Part shown: positions 11,291-23,048 of the stretch, piece by piece
Numbering within the stretch: position 1 is the first letter of the stretch
How the letters are laid out: each line of letters starts with the position of its first letter
NCBI GenBank assembly: GCA_029582265.1
Contig: CM055816.1
Location: 1,178,001 to 1,242,000 of the forward strand
Direction of reading: 5' to 3'
Origin: Zoroaster sp. YZ-2022
Lineage: Eukaryota; Echinodermata; Asteroidea; Forcipulatida; Zoroasteridae
Length of the DNA stretch: 64,000 nt
Made by a program: the position numbers and the translations under genes
The notes under the pieces: generated by a model
Databases searched by the model: none
Seen by the model: the letters and a program-made list of their open reading frames with translations, nothing else
Told to the model about the DNA's origin: nothing

Positions 11291-12720
11291 AATCATCTTA
11301 TAGGTGAAGGTAGGGTAGGAAGGACTGGGGAGGATGTGGGAAGGGTGTGAGGAGGGGTGGGATGCGGAATATATTCATATATGTAATCAATCACTGCATT
11401 CTAAATACTAAAGTGTTTTGAATCAACATTTTATAGACTTCTGTCAGTGACAACTCTTTATAAAGTTAAATTTAGCTTTTAAACGTATTGAATTAAAGGT
11501 ACACACCGCCTTTGTCGCGCGAAATTGGGCGATAAAAAACGCCCGTCAATAGTTCATTGTTTTACATACATGGTTGGAAAGATCAAAGTAGAATATAATT
11601 GTCCACACAAGTACTCCTGAAAAATGCGTCGTTTTTCTGTTATTGTACAAAAACAAATGTCATGTGACTTTTTTGAACAAAAATTTGTCCAGAAAACTCA
11701 CGAGGACAAAAATTAATAGTCGCACTTTCAGACGTTTAAAATGTTTATTACTGAACCAAATTCAAGAATAATTATTTTTATAATTCATTGATACTTGACA
11801 AAAGTGAAATGATTTTGAAACAATGGGTGAAAATTGTCAAAATCGACAAAGGACGAAAGTCTTGGCACTTTCCGAGACACCTGGGAACCGAACCAAGACT
11901 GTACCAGTACAGCCATGGGCGCCAGCGCGGCCAAGCGCCCGAGGCGTGAGCCTGCTGGTTAGGCCATAAATATATCAACACTTTTCGCGTGGAGCGTAAA
12001 GCAGGGTGTCAACCACTGTGGTGCTTTTTGTGTCGGGTATTTTGAATTATGATACTGCCAGCGAGTTTAGTTTTGAAACAACAATGACGCATCTATTCGG
12101 AACATCGTCACAGCCCTTCATCATATCAACGCCAATAAAAAGTGACAAAACTGTTCAGTTTGGAAGGCCATCCGTCAAAATCAACGCCAGAATTTCGACC
12201 GAGCGGGCTGGGCGAAGAAAGGCTCACCGTCTACGGCAATAAAACGACGCATGCCTGGCGACCATTGACGGGCCAGCCAACCTCAAATGATGGCACACAC
12301 TCAGGGATTTGATTGTTGAACGTGATGGTGACCATGATGATACCATGAATAATGTCGCATTTGTAGGATTATTGTTGGACAGGTAAGAGTAATAAAAGAG
12401 AAATATTGTTTGATAATATAATACTCGTAGGGCTTTTTGTGTGGCTGTATGCTGAACTCTTATGATGAATTTCTGTTAGCCATCACATTATTTTTGATAG
12501 TTCCTATAGCCAAGGCCCAATGATATTGTGATGATGTTTACAATACAGACATGATAATTATAAGATATAGTTTAGAAAGCAGAACAATTTCCAGTGAAGT
12601 AGTTGTAATTTCCACCATCAATGTATTTTATGGGGAAGATGGTCAAAAGGGGTCATGGTGAAAATTCAAACATGGACTGGAGGAAATAGCATCAGGTAGG
12701 CCTCCCATTATTCCCCTAAA
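11291..12720. other. Unassigned stretch, no gene supported
   Basis: Includes a G-rich low-complexity patch (11310-11370) and a GC-richer segment at 11870-11960 (GCGCCAGCGCGGCCAAGCGC). Read on the minus strand, that segment has a B-box-like GGTTCGGTTCC, so a tRNA-derived SINE fragment is possible. Open frames (11778-11981, 12006-12242) have no recognisable domains. Confidence 0.4.
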
Positions 12721-12766
12721 CGTACGAGTACGAGTACGAGTACGAGTACGAGTACGAGTACGAGTT
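12721..12766. repeat. (CGAGTA)n hexanucleotide microsatellite
   Basis: Seven near-perfect tandem CGAGTA units. The Tyr-Ser reading on the minus strand is an artefact of the repeat. Confidence 0.9.
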
Positions 12767-13154
12767 ATATTTAAATGCATTTTTAATATGCACCATGTCC
12801 ATCATATCCACCATTATTTCATTAGCTGTTATGTTTTGTTTTATAGTTTGAGAAAACATCACTGCCAGTATTTTTACTTGCATCAACACCATGTAGAGTT
12901 TATCAGCCTGATTCCATTTCCAGTATTCACAGCTACAAAGCATTGCCAAGGTAGAGTAAATCTTGGATTGATTCAGATTATTTTTTTTATCCCATAATTT
13001 TTGTGTATATGTAGAAAACTTAGTTGATGTAAATATTTCTTTTTTCTATCAAAACAAATCACATTTACAGAAACAATTTCTGATTTAGAATAAATGAAGT
13101 TGTGCATTCAGGTTTTTTTCCCCCTTGTGCATGCTTAATGTTAACTTGTCCATA

Positions 13155-13380
13155 TTAAAGGGACAATATCACGATCACAGCAGACTTTCAACAGGGCATG
13201 GAATCAGTGTCCTAGTTTAAGATGAACACAGTGACTGAACATTTCTGGCTCATTTATGCAGCAGCAATGGTAATATTGACCATATCATGTGGGGTATTAT
13301 TTTCAGTCACATACGGTAGTTAATCTAAAACTAGTACCTGATTCCATGCCCTGTTGATTGTGACGATATTGTCTCTTTAA
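13155..13380. mobile_element. TTAA-flanked MITE, complete copy
   Basis: A 226-bp unit begins TTAAAGGGACAATATCACGA and ends GACGATATTGTCTCTTTAA. Subterminal AACAGGGCATGGAATCAG is mirrored by CTGATTCCATGCCCTGTT. TTAA at both ends fits target duplication by a TTAA-specific superfamily (piggyBac or Kolobok; which one cannot be decided from the MITE alone). It marks the left edge of duplication block 2. Confidence 0.85.
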
Positions 13381-13924
13381 TATTACAGTCAATAAAATGT
13401 TATATTCACTGGAGAAATAAAGTGGCGGGAAGTTTCTTACTTTAAGATATATATTTTGAGTGAATCCTCCTTGTCTCATCATGTGTCTATTATTTATGTT
13501 GTACTATAGCAGATTTCATTACTTTCACTTAAGTATTTGTTGAATTTGATATCAAATAATTAACCGGAACATGGATAAAGAGTAATTAAGTGAAGACAAT
13601 AAATGTATATCGCCGCATGATTGGATTGTCATCAGTTTAACAATGCTCTGATCAATCATTTTGTGAAATGATTAAAATAAAACAAATTTATTTTGAAAGT
13701 CATTTTTTCCCTTATTTATTTTGTTGGTTTTATTGAATTGTTGAATTGTACAATGATATGAGGGTTAAAGACAATAATATCGACGAATAATTTCTAGTTA
13801 TACATTATTTATACAGTTTATACATTGGCAAGGCGTACAGATGAAATGAAGAGGTTAGTGAACTCATTTATTATGCTATATGTTTGCTTATTTTGGTTCT
13901 CTCTGCGTATCCAGTGTGGCAAAA

Positions 13925-16900
13925 GGTCTACATTATGAAAAGAGGGTGCGCTGGTAAAATGAGGGTACATTGTGAAAAGGTGTCACACTGCAAAAAGGAG
14001 TACAATTGTGAAACGGAGGCATGCTGTTAAAAATGGGATACGTTACAAAAAAAGAGTCACACTGTCAAGGTTTATAATGTGAAAAGGGGATCACAGCAAA
14101 TAAGGGTTACATTGCAAATGTGGGTACACGGTAAATAGCTGTACATGTTAAATAGGGGGTACACTGCCTAAAAAGGTACATTGTAAATAGGGGTAACCTG
14201 CTAAAAAAGGTACATTGTAAATAGGGGTAACCTGCTAAAAAGGTACATTGTAAATAGGGGTAACTTGCTAAAAAAAGGTACATTGTAAATAGGGGTAACC
14301 TGCTAAAAAGGTACATTGTAAATAGGGGTAACTTGCCGAAAAAAAGGTACATTGTAAATAGGGGTAACTTGCTAAAAAAGGTACATTGTAAATAGGGGTA
14401 ACTTGCTAAAAAAAGGTACATTGTAAATAGGGTAACCTGCTAAAAGGTACATTGTAAAAAGGGTAACTTATAAAAAGGTACATTGTAAATAGGGGTAACC
14501 TGCTAAAAAGGTACATTGTAAATAGGGGTAACCTGCTAAAAAGGTACATTTTAAATAGGGGTAAACTGCTAAAAGGTACATTGTAAATAGGGTAACTTAC
14601 AAAAAAGGGTACATTGTAAATAGGGGTAACCCGCTAAAAGAGGTACATTGTAAATAGGGGTAACTTGCTAAAAAAGGTACATTGTAAATAGGGGTAACTT
14701 GCTAAAAAAGGTACATTGTAAATAGGGGTAACCTGCTAAAAAGGTACATTGTAAATAGGGGTAACCTGCTACAAAGGTACATTGTAAATAGGGGTAACCT
14801 GCTAAAAAGGTACATTGTAAATAGGGGTAACCTGCTAAAAAGGTACATTGTAAATAGGGGTAACTTGCTAAAAAAGGTACATTGTAAATAGGGGTAACCT
14901 GCTAAAAAAGGTACATTGTAAATAGGGGTAACCTGCTAAAAAGGTACATTGTAAATAGGGGTAACTTGCTAAAAAAAAAGGTACATTGTAAATAGGGGTA
15001 ACTTGCTAAAAAAGGTACATTGTAAATAGGGGTAACTTGCTAAAAAAGAGGTACATTTTAAATAGGGGTAACCTGCTAAAGGTACATTGTAAATAGGGTT
15101 AACCTGCTAAAAAGTTACATTGTAAATAGGGGTAACCTGCTAAAAAGGTACATTGTAAATAGGGGTAACCTGCTAAAAAGGTACATTGTAAATAGGGGTA
15201 ACCTGCTAAAAAGGTACATTGTAAATAGGGGTAACTTGCTAAAAAAAGGTACATTGTAAATAGGGGTAACCTGCTAAAAAGGTACATTGTAAATAGGGGT
15301 AACTTGCTAAAAAAGGTACATTGTAAATAGGGGTAACCTGCTAAAAAGGTACATTGTAAATAGGGGTAACTTGCAAAAAAAAGGTACATTGTAAATAGGG
15401 GTAACTTGCTAAAAAAGGTACATTGTAAATAGGGGTAACTTGCTAAAAAAAGGTACATTGTAAATAGGGGTAACCTGCTAAAAAGGTACATTGTAAATAG
15501 GGGTAACTTGCTAAAAAAGGTACATTGTAATTAGGGGTAACCTGCTAAAAAGGTACATTGTAAATAGGGGTAACCTGCTAAAAAGGTACATTTAAATAGG
15601 GGTAACCTGCTAAAATGTACATTGTAAATAGGGTAACTTGCTAAAAAAGGTACATTGTAAATAGGGGTAACCCATAAAAGAGGTACATTGTAAATAGGGT
15701 AACTTAAAAAAAGGTACATTGTAAATAGGGGTAACTTGCTAAAAAAGGTACATTGTAAATAGGGTAACTCAAAAGGTACATTGTAAATAGGGTAACCTGC
15801 TACAAAGGTACATTGTAAATAGGGGGTAACTTGCTAAAAGGTACATTGTAAATTAGGGTAACCTGCTAAAAGGTACATTGTAAATAGGGGTAACTTGCTA
15901 AAAGGTACATTGTAAATAGGGGTAACCTGCTAAAAAGGTACATTGTAAATAGGGGTAACATGCTAAAAGGTACATTGTAAATAAATACTTGCTAAAAAAA
16001 GGTACATTGTAAATAGGGTAACCGCTAAAAGAGGTACATTGTAAATAGGGTTCCTTACAAAAAGGTACATTGTAAATAGGGTAACCTACTAAAGGTACAT
16101 TGTAAATAGGGTAACCTGCTAAAAGTGTACATTGTAAATAGGGGTAACTTGCTAAAAAAGGTACATTGTAAATAGGGGTAACCTGCTAAAAAGGTACATT
16201 GTAAATAGGGGTAACCTGCTAAAAAGGTACATTGTAAATAGGGGTAACTTGCTAAAAAAAAGGTACATTGTAAATAGGGGTAACCCGCTAAAAGAGGTAC
16301 ATTGTAAATAGGGGTAACTTGCTAAAAAAGGTACATTGTAAATAGGGGTAACCTGCTAAAAAGGTACATTGTAAATAGGGGTAACTTGCTAAAAAAAGGT
16401 ACATTGTAATAGGGGTAACCTGCTAAAAGGGTACATTGTAAATAGGGGTAACTTGCTAAAAAGGTACATTGTTTAATAGGGGTAACCTGCTAAAAAGGTA
16501 CATTGTAAATAGGGGTAACCTGCTAAAAAGGTACATTGTAAATAGGGGTAACTTGCTAAAAAAAAGTACATTGTAAATAGGGGTAACCCGCTAAAAGAGG
16601 TACATTGTAAATAGGGTAACTTGCTAAAAAGGTACATTGTAAATAGGGGTAACCTACAAAGGTACATTGTAAATAGGGGTAACCTGCTAAAAAGGTACAT
16701 TGTAAATAGGGGTAACCTGCTAAAAAGGTACATTGTAAATAGGGGTAACTCAAAAGGTACATTGTAAATAGGGGTAACCTACAAAAAAAGTACATTGTAA
16801 ATAGGGTAACCTGCTAAAGGAGGTACATTGTAAATGAAGTACCTTCAAAAAGGTACATTGTAAATAGGGGTAACCTGCTAAAAGGTACATTGTAAATAGT

Positions 16901-17475
16901 AACCTGCTAAAAAGGTACATTGTAAATAGGGGTAACCTGCTAAAAAGGTACATTGTAAATAGGGGTAACCTGCAAAAGGTACATTGTAAATAGGGGTAAC
17001 CTGCTAAAAGGTACATTGTAAATAGGGGTAACTTTGCTAAAAAGGTACATTGTAAATAGGGGTAACCCACACTAAGAGGGTACATTGTAAATAGGGGTAA
17101 CTTGCTAAAAAGGTACATTGTAAATAGGGGTAACCTGCTAAAAGGTACATTGTAAATAGGTAACTTACAAAAAGGTACATTGTAATAGGGTAACCTGCTA
17201 AAGGGTACATTGTAAATGGGGTAACTTGCTAAAAAGGTACATTGTTTAATAGGGGTAACCTGCTAAAAAGGTACATTGTAAATAGGGGTAACCTGCTAAA
17301 AAGGTACATTGTAAATAGGGGTAACTTGCTAAAAAAAAGTACATTGTAAATAGGGGTAACCCGCTAAAAGAGGTACATTGTAAATAGGGGTAACTTGCTA
17401 AAAAGGTACATTGTTTAATAGGGGTAACCTGCTAAAAAGGTACATTGTAAATAGGGACAATCTGCCAAAACAGAA
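13925..17475. repeat. 33-bp VNTR, about 100 units
   Basis: The core unit is GGTACATTGTAAATAG followed by GGGTAACCTGCTAAAAA, with period 33 (31-36). It runs almost unbroken from about 14190 to 17460. Each unit is two related halves of 16-17 bp. The flanks (13925-14170 and 17455-17520) are older, singly repeated halves such as GGGTACATTGTGAAAA, so the 33-bp dimer arose from a 16-17-bp ancestor. Long open frames on the minus strand (Tyr-Leu-Gln-Cys-Thr repeats) simply follow the repeat. Confidence 0.96.
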
Positions 17476-17824
17476 CATTGTGAAAGGGGCACACTTTCTT
17501 AAAAGGGTGCATTGCAAAAAAAAGACACAAAACTGGTTATTTCGGTCGTTCGATCAGTGGACATTATTGTTTGCTGCTGTCAAACGTCAGTTTTTATTTT
17601 ATTGTTTTGTATACGAATGAATCTCAGACTTTTCACTGATTAAACGACCGGAAGAGGAAAATGTGATATAATCTTACAAAATGAGTCTGAAGTAGCAAAA
17701 CCTTTTCATAAAACGAATCAATGTATCTCTTCCAATAACAATCTTAATTTTCAACATATTGTGCTTGTTTTACTGAGCTCAAAAAAGACTCTTTTTGTAG
17801 GATCCGTTCACAAATGTTACTTAC

Positions 17825-17870
17825 CCCACAGCACAACGACCAAGAATCTCATCCATTGCAAGGTGGTCAT
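17825..17870 (-). CDS. Candidate first coding exon with signal-peptide-like N-terminus, copy A
   Basis: On the minus strand, ATG at 17870-17868 opens MTTLQWMRFLVVVLW, a basic/hydrophobic N-terminus like the start of a signal peptide. It ends in G at a perfect GGTAAGT donor (exon end 17825, phase 1). The same 46 bases, ATG and donor recur at 50547-50592. About 240 bp upstream of the ATG (minus strand) is a TATATATG box. The next exon would lie at lower coordinates, beyond the VNTR; I could not find it. The family is not recognised. A competing plus-strand reading covers the same bases (17814-18122) but is cut short by a stop in copy B. Confidence 0.4.
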
Positions 17871-18099
17871 CTCGTCGAGGATGCGGTGTCCCGTCAACCG
17901 AGGAAACTAGATGCAATCTCCTCAGGAAATGTAAGGAACAACTCTATCCACGGTGAAAGAAAGGTTTCTGGAACTCCAGCTTTGCGTCTCCTTTCCGTGC
18001 CGCGCTGGTCCAATCTAACTGAAACCGCTCATCTCTCGCTCATTAAAAGAATCGCGCCCACAAGCTTGATGATACCAGGTATTTTCCAGAGGCCGGCAT

Positions 18100-18122
18100 G
18101 TGGATATGACGTACATATATAG
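18100..18122 (-). promoter_or_regulatory. Possible TATA promoter for the minus-strand first exon, copy A
   Basis: The minus strand reads GCTATATATGTACGTCATA: a TATA-like box followed by a CRE-like TGACGT half-site on the plus strand. It lies in a block of raised GC content that is conserved in copy B near 50845-50863. Confidence 0.3.
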
Positions 18123-18685
18123 CTTCATAATTGGTCCTTCCTATAGACATATAATACGCATGTACGCTCCGCCTACCTAGGTTGAAACATTATAATATAC
18201 ATGGCAATAGTTTACAGAAGACCACCGTCGTTAAAATCAACATAGCAGCATTAATAACAGTAGAAAAATAGCAAAGCCCATACTTGTTCTAAGTTATAAT
18301 AATTATATTAAAGCTAGTATACACTTGTTGTAAAATGTATGTAAATGCATCTATACTAATTTACTAAGATATAATTATGTATAAAAACCAATCTGTTAAT
18401 GTTTCAGCTTATTTCATTGTGTCGTCGAGAAAATAATGAGAATGCATTCAGGTTGTTCGTATTCGTTCATATTTTGGTAAAAATTTCACTAAAATATTAC
18501 TAAATTTTACTATAATTTTACTAAATTTTACTAAATTTTACTAAAACGATAGTACCTGAGATTTGTTATGAGACTGCCAATAGTTCTTTTAGTGAGTGTA
18601 TAGTTGCTATTTAGACTGGGTTTAGAAGAAAGCCAGTGAAGTTAGTCTGAGGTTAGTCATCACTGTGTTGAATGCAATACTATAT

Positions 18686-19339
18686 ATCACTGTAGAAGTA
18701 TTGCATCCTTGACCGACAAACAGACCAACATCCAACACTAATCCAACCTACAGACAACTAAAGAAACACACTCAAAAGGTGAATACACAGTAAGTCCGAT
18801 AAAAGGACATAAGGACAGAAACAAGACAGACAGGCAGAAACAGACATGACGTGGAATGATGCTCTGTTCCAACGACTGTTACATTAATAATTGTTTGCCA
18901 AGCAAAAAGGAGAAATACATCAGAAAAGGAGTTATTTTAAACGACTGTTTCGTGAATATTTGTTGCAAACAAACACAACTACACAGATTCGTATCCACAA
19001 TCCGCTAACTGCTTGGTCGGCGATTCCGGCAGGGGGAGGGGTGAGGCAGGGGCTAGGGTGAGGCAGGGGCTAGGGTGGACACCCCAATATTTATGACGGT
19101 TGGCGACGTCCCCCAATAATTTTTGACACCAAAACAAACTTATTCTGATCTCCCATAAGTTCAGTATTCCGTTGTCTTTTCCATAACAGGCACCCACCCC
19201 ATTAGCGTATTTAGACATATTATTTATTTATTTTTAATGAACCTTCCTTTTCCCATAAGCCTAGGTCTTCAACTACAGCAGCCCAGCACGAAACCTAATT
19301 TGAAACAAAACCTCTCGAAATTCATAAATATATTATTTT
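18686..19339. other. No gene seen
   Basis: Includes a short direct repeat GTGAGGCAGGGGCTAGGGTG (19040-19078) and otherwise unremarkable sequence. Confidence 0.5.
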
Positions 19340-19344
19340 TTTGT

Positions 19345-19492
19345 ATGCGGTTGATGGAGTTGATAGGGATTGATAGGGATTGATGGGGGATTGATAGGGG
19401 TTAATGGGGAGGTTGATGGTGGGAGGTTGATGGTGGGGGGTTGATGGTGGGGTTTGATGGGAGAGGTTAATAGTGGGGGTGGTTAATGGGCC
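19345..19492. repeat. Short G-rich tandem repeats (TTGATGGNGG-like)
   Basis: Units such as TTGATAGGGA and GGTTGATGGTGGG repeat irregularly for about 150 bp. Confidence 0.75.
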
Positions 19493-19634
19493 GGTACAAA
19501 TGGCCCAAGTGCCCCCGAACATCCTAGTGCCACCCACAAGTTCCCCCTACTGCATGAACCAGCTCAAGTTACGCGACTGATATAGAGATTAATTAATTGG
19601 TCAAGACTTTATTTATTTTTGTTTCAATTTGGGA

Positions 19635-21189
<1,555 letters not shown>

Positions 21190-21194
21190 CAGAC

Positions 21195-21536
21195 AAATGA
21201 CTCAAGTTCTGGTGTTAGCAGCAGAATGTGGGTTCGAATCCCGGCCGTGACACTTGTCCTTGAGCAAGACACTTAACCATAATTGTTTCTCTCCACCCAG
21301 GGGTTAAATGGGTACCTGTGAGGGCAGAGTTGGTTGATTAGCCCTATATGCACTCTAATGGCAGCAATTGAGCTGTATACTCCCCAGGGAGCTGAGATGG
21401 TTTCAGGAATGATTTATGAGCCTTATGAGCAGGGGTAATAATATAATGCGCCTTGAGCACCACTCAGTTGGTGGATACGTGCGCTATATACATAAGTCCA
21501 CACATTATTATTATTATTACATTATTATTATTATTA
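21195..21536 (+). mobile_element. tRNA-derived SINE with LINE-like 3' end
   Basis: A B-box-like GGGTTCGAATCCCGG near 21230 is followed by a body starting CTTGAGCAAGACACTTAACC, then ACTCCCCAGGGAGCTGAGAT and CGCCTTGAGCACCACTC, and an (ATT)n tail from about 21505. The body is nearly identical to 31745-32015. The A-box end is not clear. Confidence 0.75.
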
Positions 21537-22082
21537 AATGTGCCTCAAATACATTAAAATATAACGATACACGGGGTTAATTATTTTGTCATGGTCCCGT
21601 GGATTGAGGTCCGCCAGGCAAGGACCTCAGGGAATTTTGTATCCAGGAAGCTTATAAAATGTAATTTTATTGAGTTTTGTATTCTTTGGGAAATAAAGGG
21701 AAAATGATTTCTCGGTTTTCTAAACCACAAAATTGATGTTGTAGAAAATAACGACCAGAACGAATATTGAATTAACAGTGTAACATGAGCATAATGTACG
21801 TTTAATATCAAACATTAAGGTTTGAAATTAGGAGATTGATCAAAAAAAATTAACATAGGTCTATATATTTTTATCTTACGATTTTATTTTAGTAATATTT
21901 ATTTGAACAAAAGTATGGGATTGCTTCTGAAATTTTGGTCATTGGTGTATAAATTACAGGAAATACATTTTAAAATTACTTTGGAGGAGTTGCGATTATT
22001 ATTTTAAATTGAATCTCCTTCTAACAGGCTTGAACTTCATCACCTGACAACGGGTCTTGTTTTGACTTGTTTTGACAACAGA
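21537..22082. other. No gene seen
   Basis: AT-rich sequence without features I can support. Confidence 0.5.
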
Positions 22083-23048
22083 GTGCACAATTGACCAATA
22101 AGAATCACAACCTTTACTTTTATATCTTCAACAATCCAAATATAAACAGATTATTAATAATTTTCACACATAATTGTTGAATTTAATTGTTTACTGTTTC
22201 AAATTGTAATAATGAAAACAACGTTTAACATTCAATAGTCTGTTCTCAGTAAGAGCTGAAACCTCTCATATAATACGAGCTGACAGCAGGCGGAAAAATG
22301 TAATGAAACACTAAATTGGCTTGTCATCAATAAGACTTCAAATTTATTGATTTCATATCTCATGTTGACAAATGATTTATAATTATGATACACCTAATTA
22401 ATTCCGGAGAGAAAGAATTAACTCTTTCTCTCCGGAATTAATTAGGTGTTTGTGCGACAGCGCGAACACCTCTTTTTGTTCGTTTATTTAGGTGTTCGCG
22501 TGCGACAGCGCAATCGTGTGTTGAATTTCAATTTCAATAACATTCATTTACTGAATTTCAATAACATTCAATTACTAAATTAAAAGTCAAGACCTTTGGA
22601 CTTGAAATGGCTCATTAAGTGGAAACAACCGCAGTCGGCTTGTAAATTGAGAGGTTTCAGCTCTTGCTGTGAACAGACTATTTTTGTTCGGTATTGTTAT
22701 GCTTGTAATGGTAATTATCTCAAAACAAAATGACAATAAAACTACCAAATATCATATAAATCATTTGTCAACATGAGATATGAAATCAATAAATTTGAAG
22801 TCTTATTGATGACAAGCCAATTTAGTGTTTCATTACGTTTTTCCGCCTGCTGTTGGCTCGTATTATAATTATGAGAGGTTTCAGCTCTTACTGAGAACAG
22901 ACTATTGAATGTTAAACGTTGTTTTCGTTATTGCAATTTGAAACAGTAACAATTAAATCAACAATTGTGTGAAATTATTAATAATCTGTTTATATTTGGA
23001 TTATTAGTATAAAAGTAAAGGTTGTGATTCTTAATGTCAATTGTGCAC
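22083..23048. mobile_element. 966-bp element with inverted arms of about 310 bp
   Basis: The left arm (22083-22390) starts GTGCACAATTGACCAATAAG and is mirrored by the right arm (22735-23048) ending GTCAATTGTGCAC. Matching internal stretches include TAGTCTGTTCTCAGTAAGAG on one arm and its complement on the other. No coding capacity, so a non-autonomous foldback/MITE. Parts of it recur at 54640-55140. Confidence 0.85.
22390..22449. repeat. Perfect 27-bp stem hairpin with 6-nt loop
   Basis: Arms 22390-22416 and 22423-22449 are exact reverse complements (core CCGGAGAGAAAGA / TCTTTCTCTCCGG) around ATTAAC. It sits between the two arms of the larger inverted repeat. A second AGGTGTTCGCG...GCGCGAACACCT inverted pair follows immediately. 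Confidence 0.9.

Larger units (their letters stand above)
13381..18685. repeat. Segmental duplication block 2, copy A
   Basis: Collinear with 49175-51680 in the same orientation: the same sequence follows the TTAA MITE, then degenerate 16-17 bp repeats, the VNTR, a conserved candidate first exon and promoter, and about 500 bp beyond. The copies differ mainly by array length (about 3.3 kb here, about 0.3 kb in B) and by a MITE present only in B. Similarity stops near GAATGCAATACT (18680 / 51655). Confidence 0.88.

Noticed and set aside
14107..17118. Many minus-strand open frames with Tyr-Leu-Gln-Cys-Thr repeats
   Set aside because: Translations of the 33-bp VNTR with indels; no start context, no splice sites and no conservation in copy B.
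17814..18122. 102-residue plus-strand frame over the conserved block
   Set aside because: Truncated by a stop in copy B, while the minus-strand ATG, short peptide and donor are identical in both copies.
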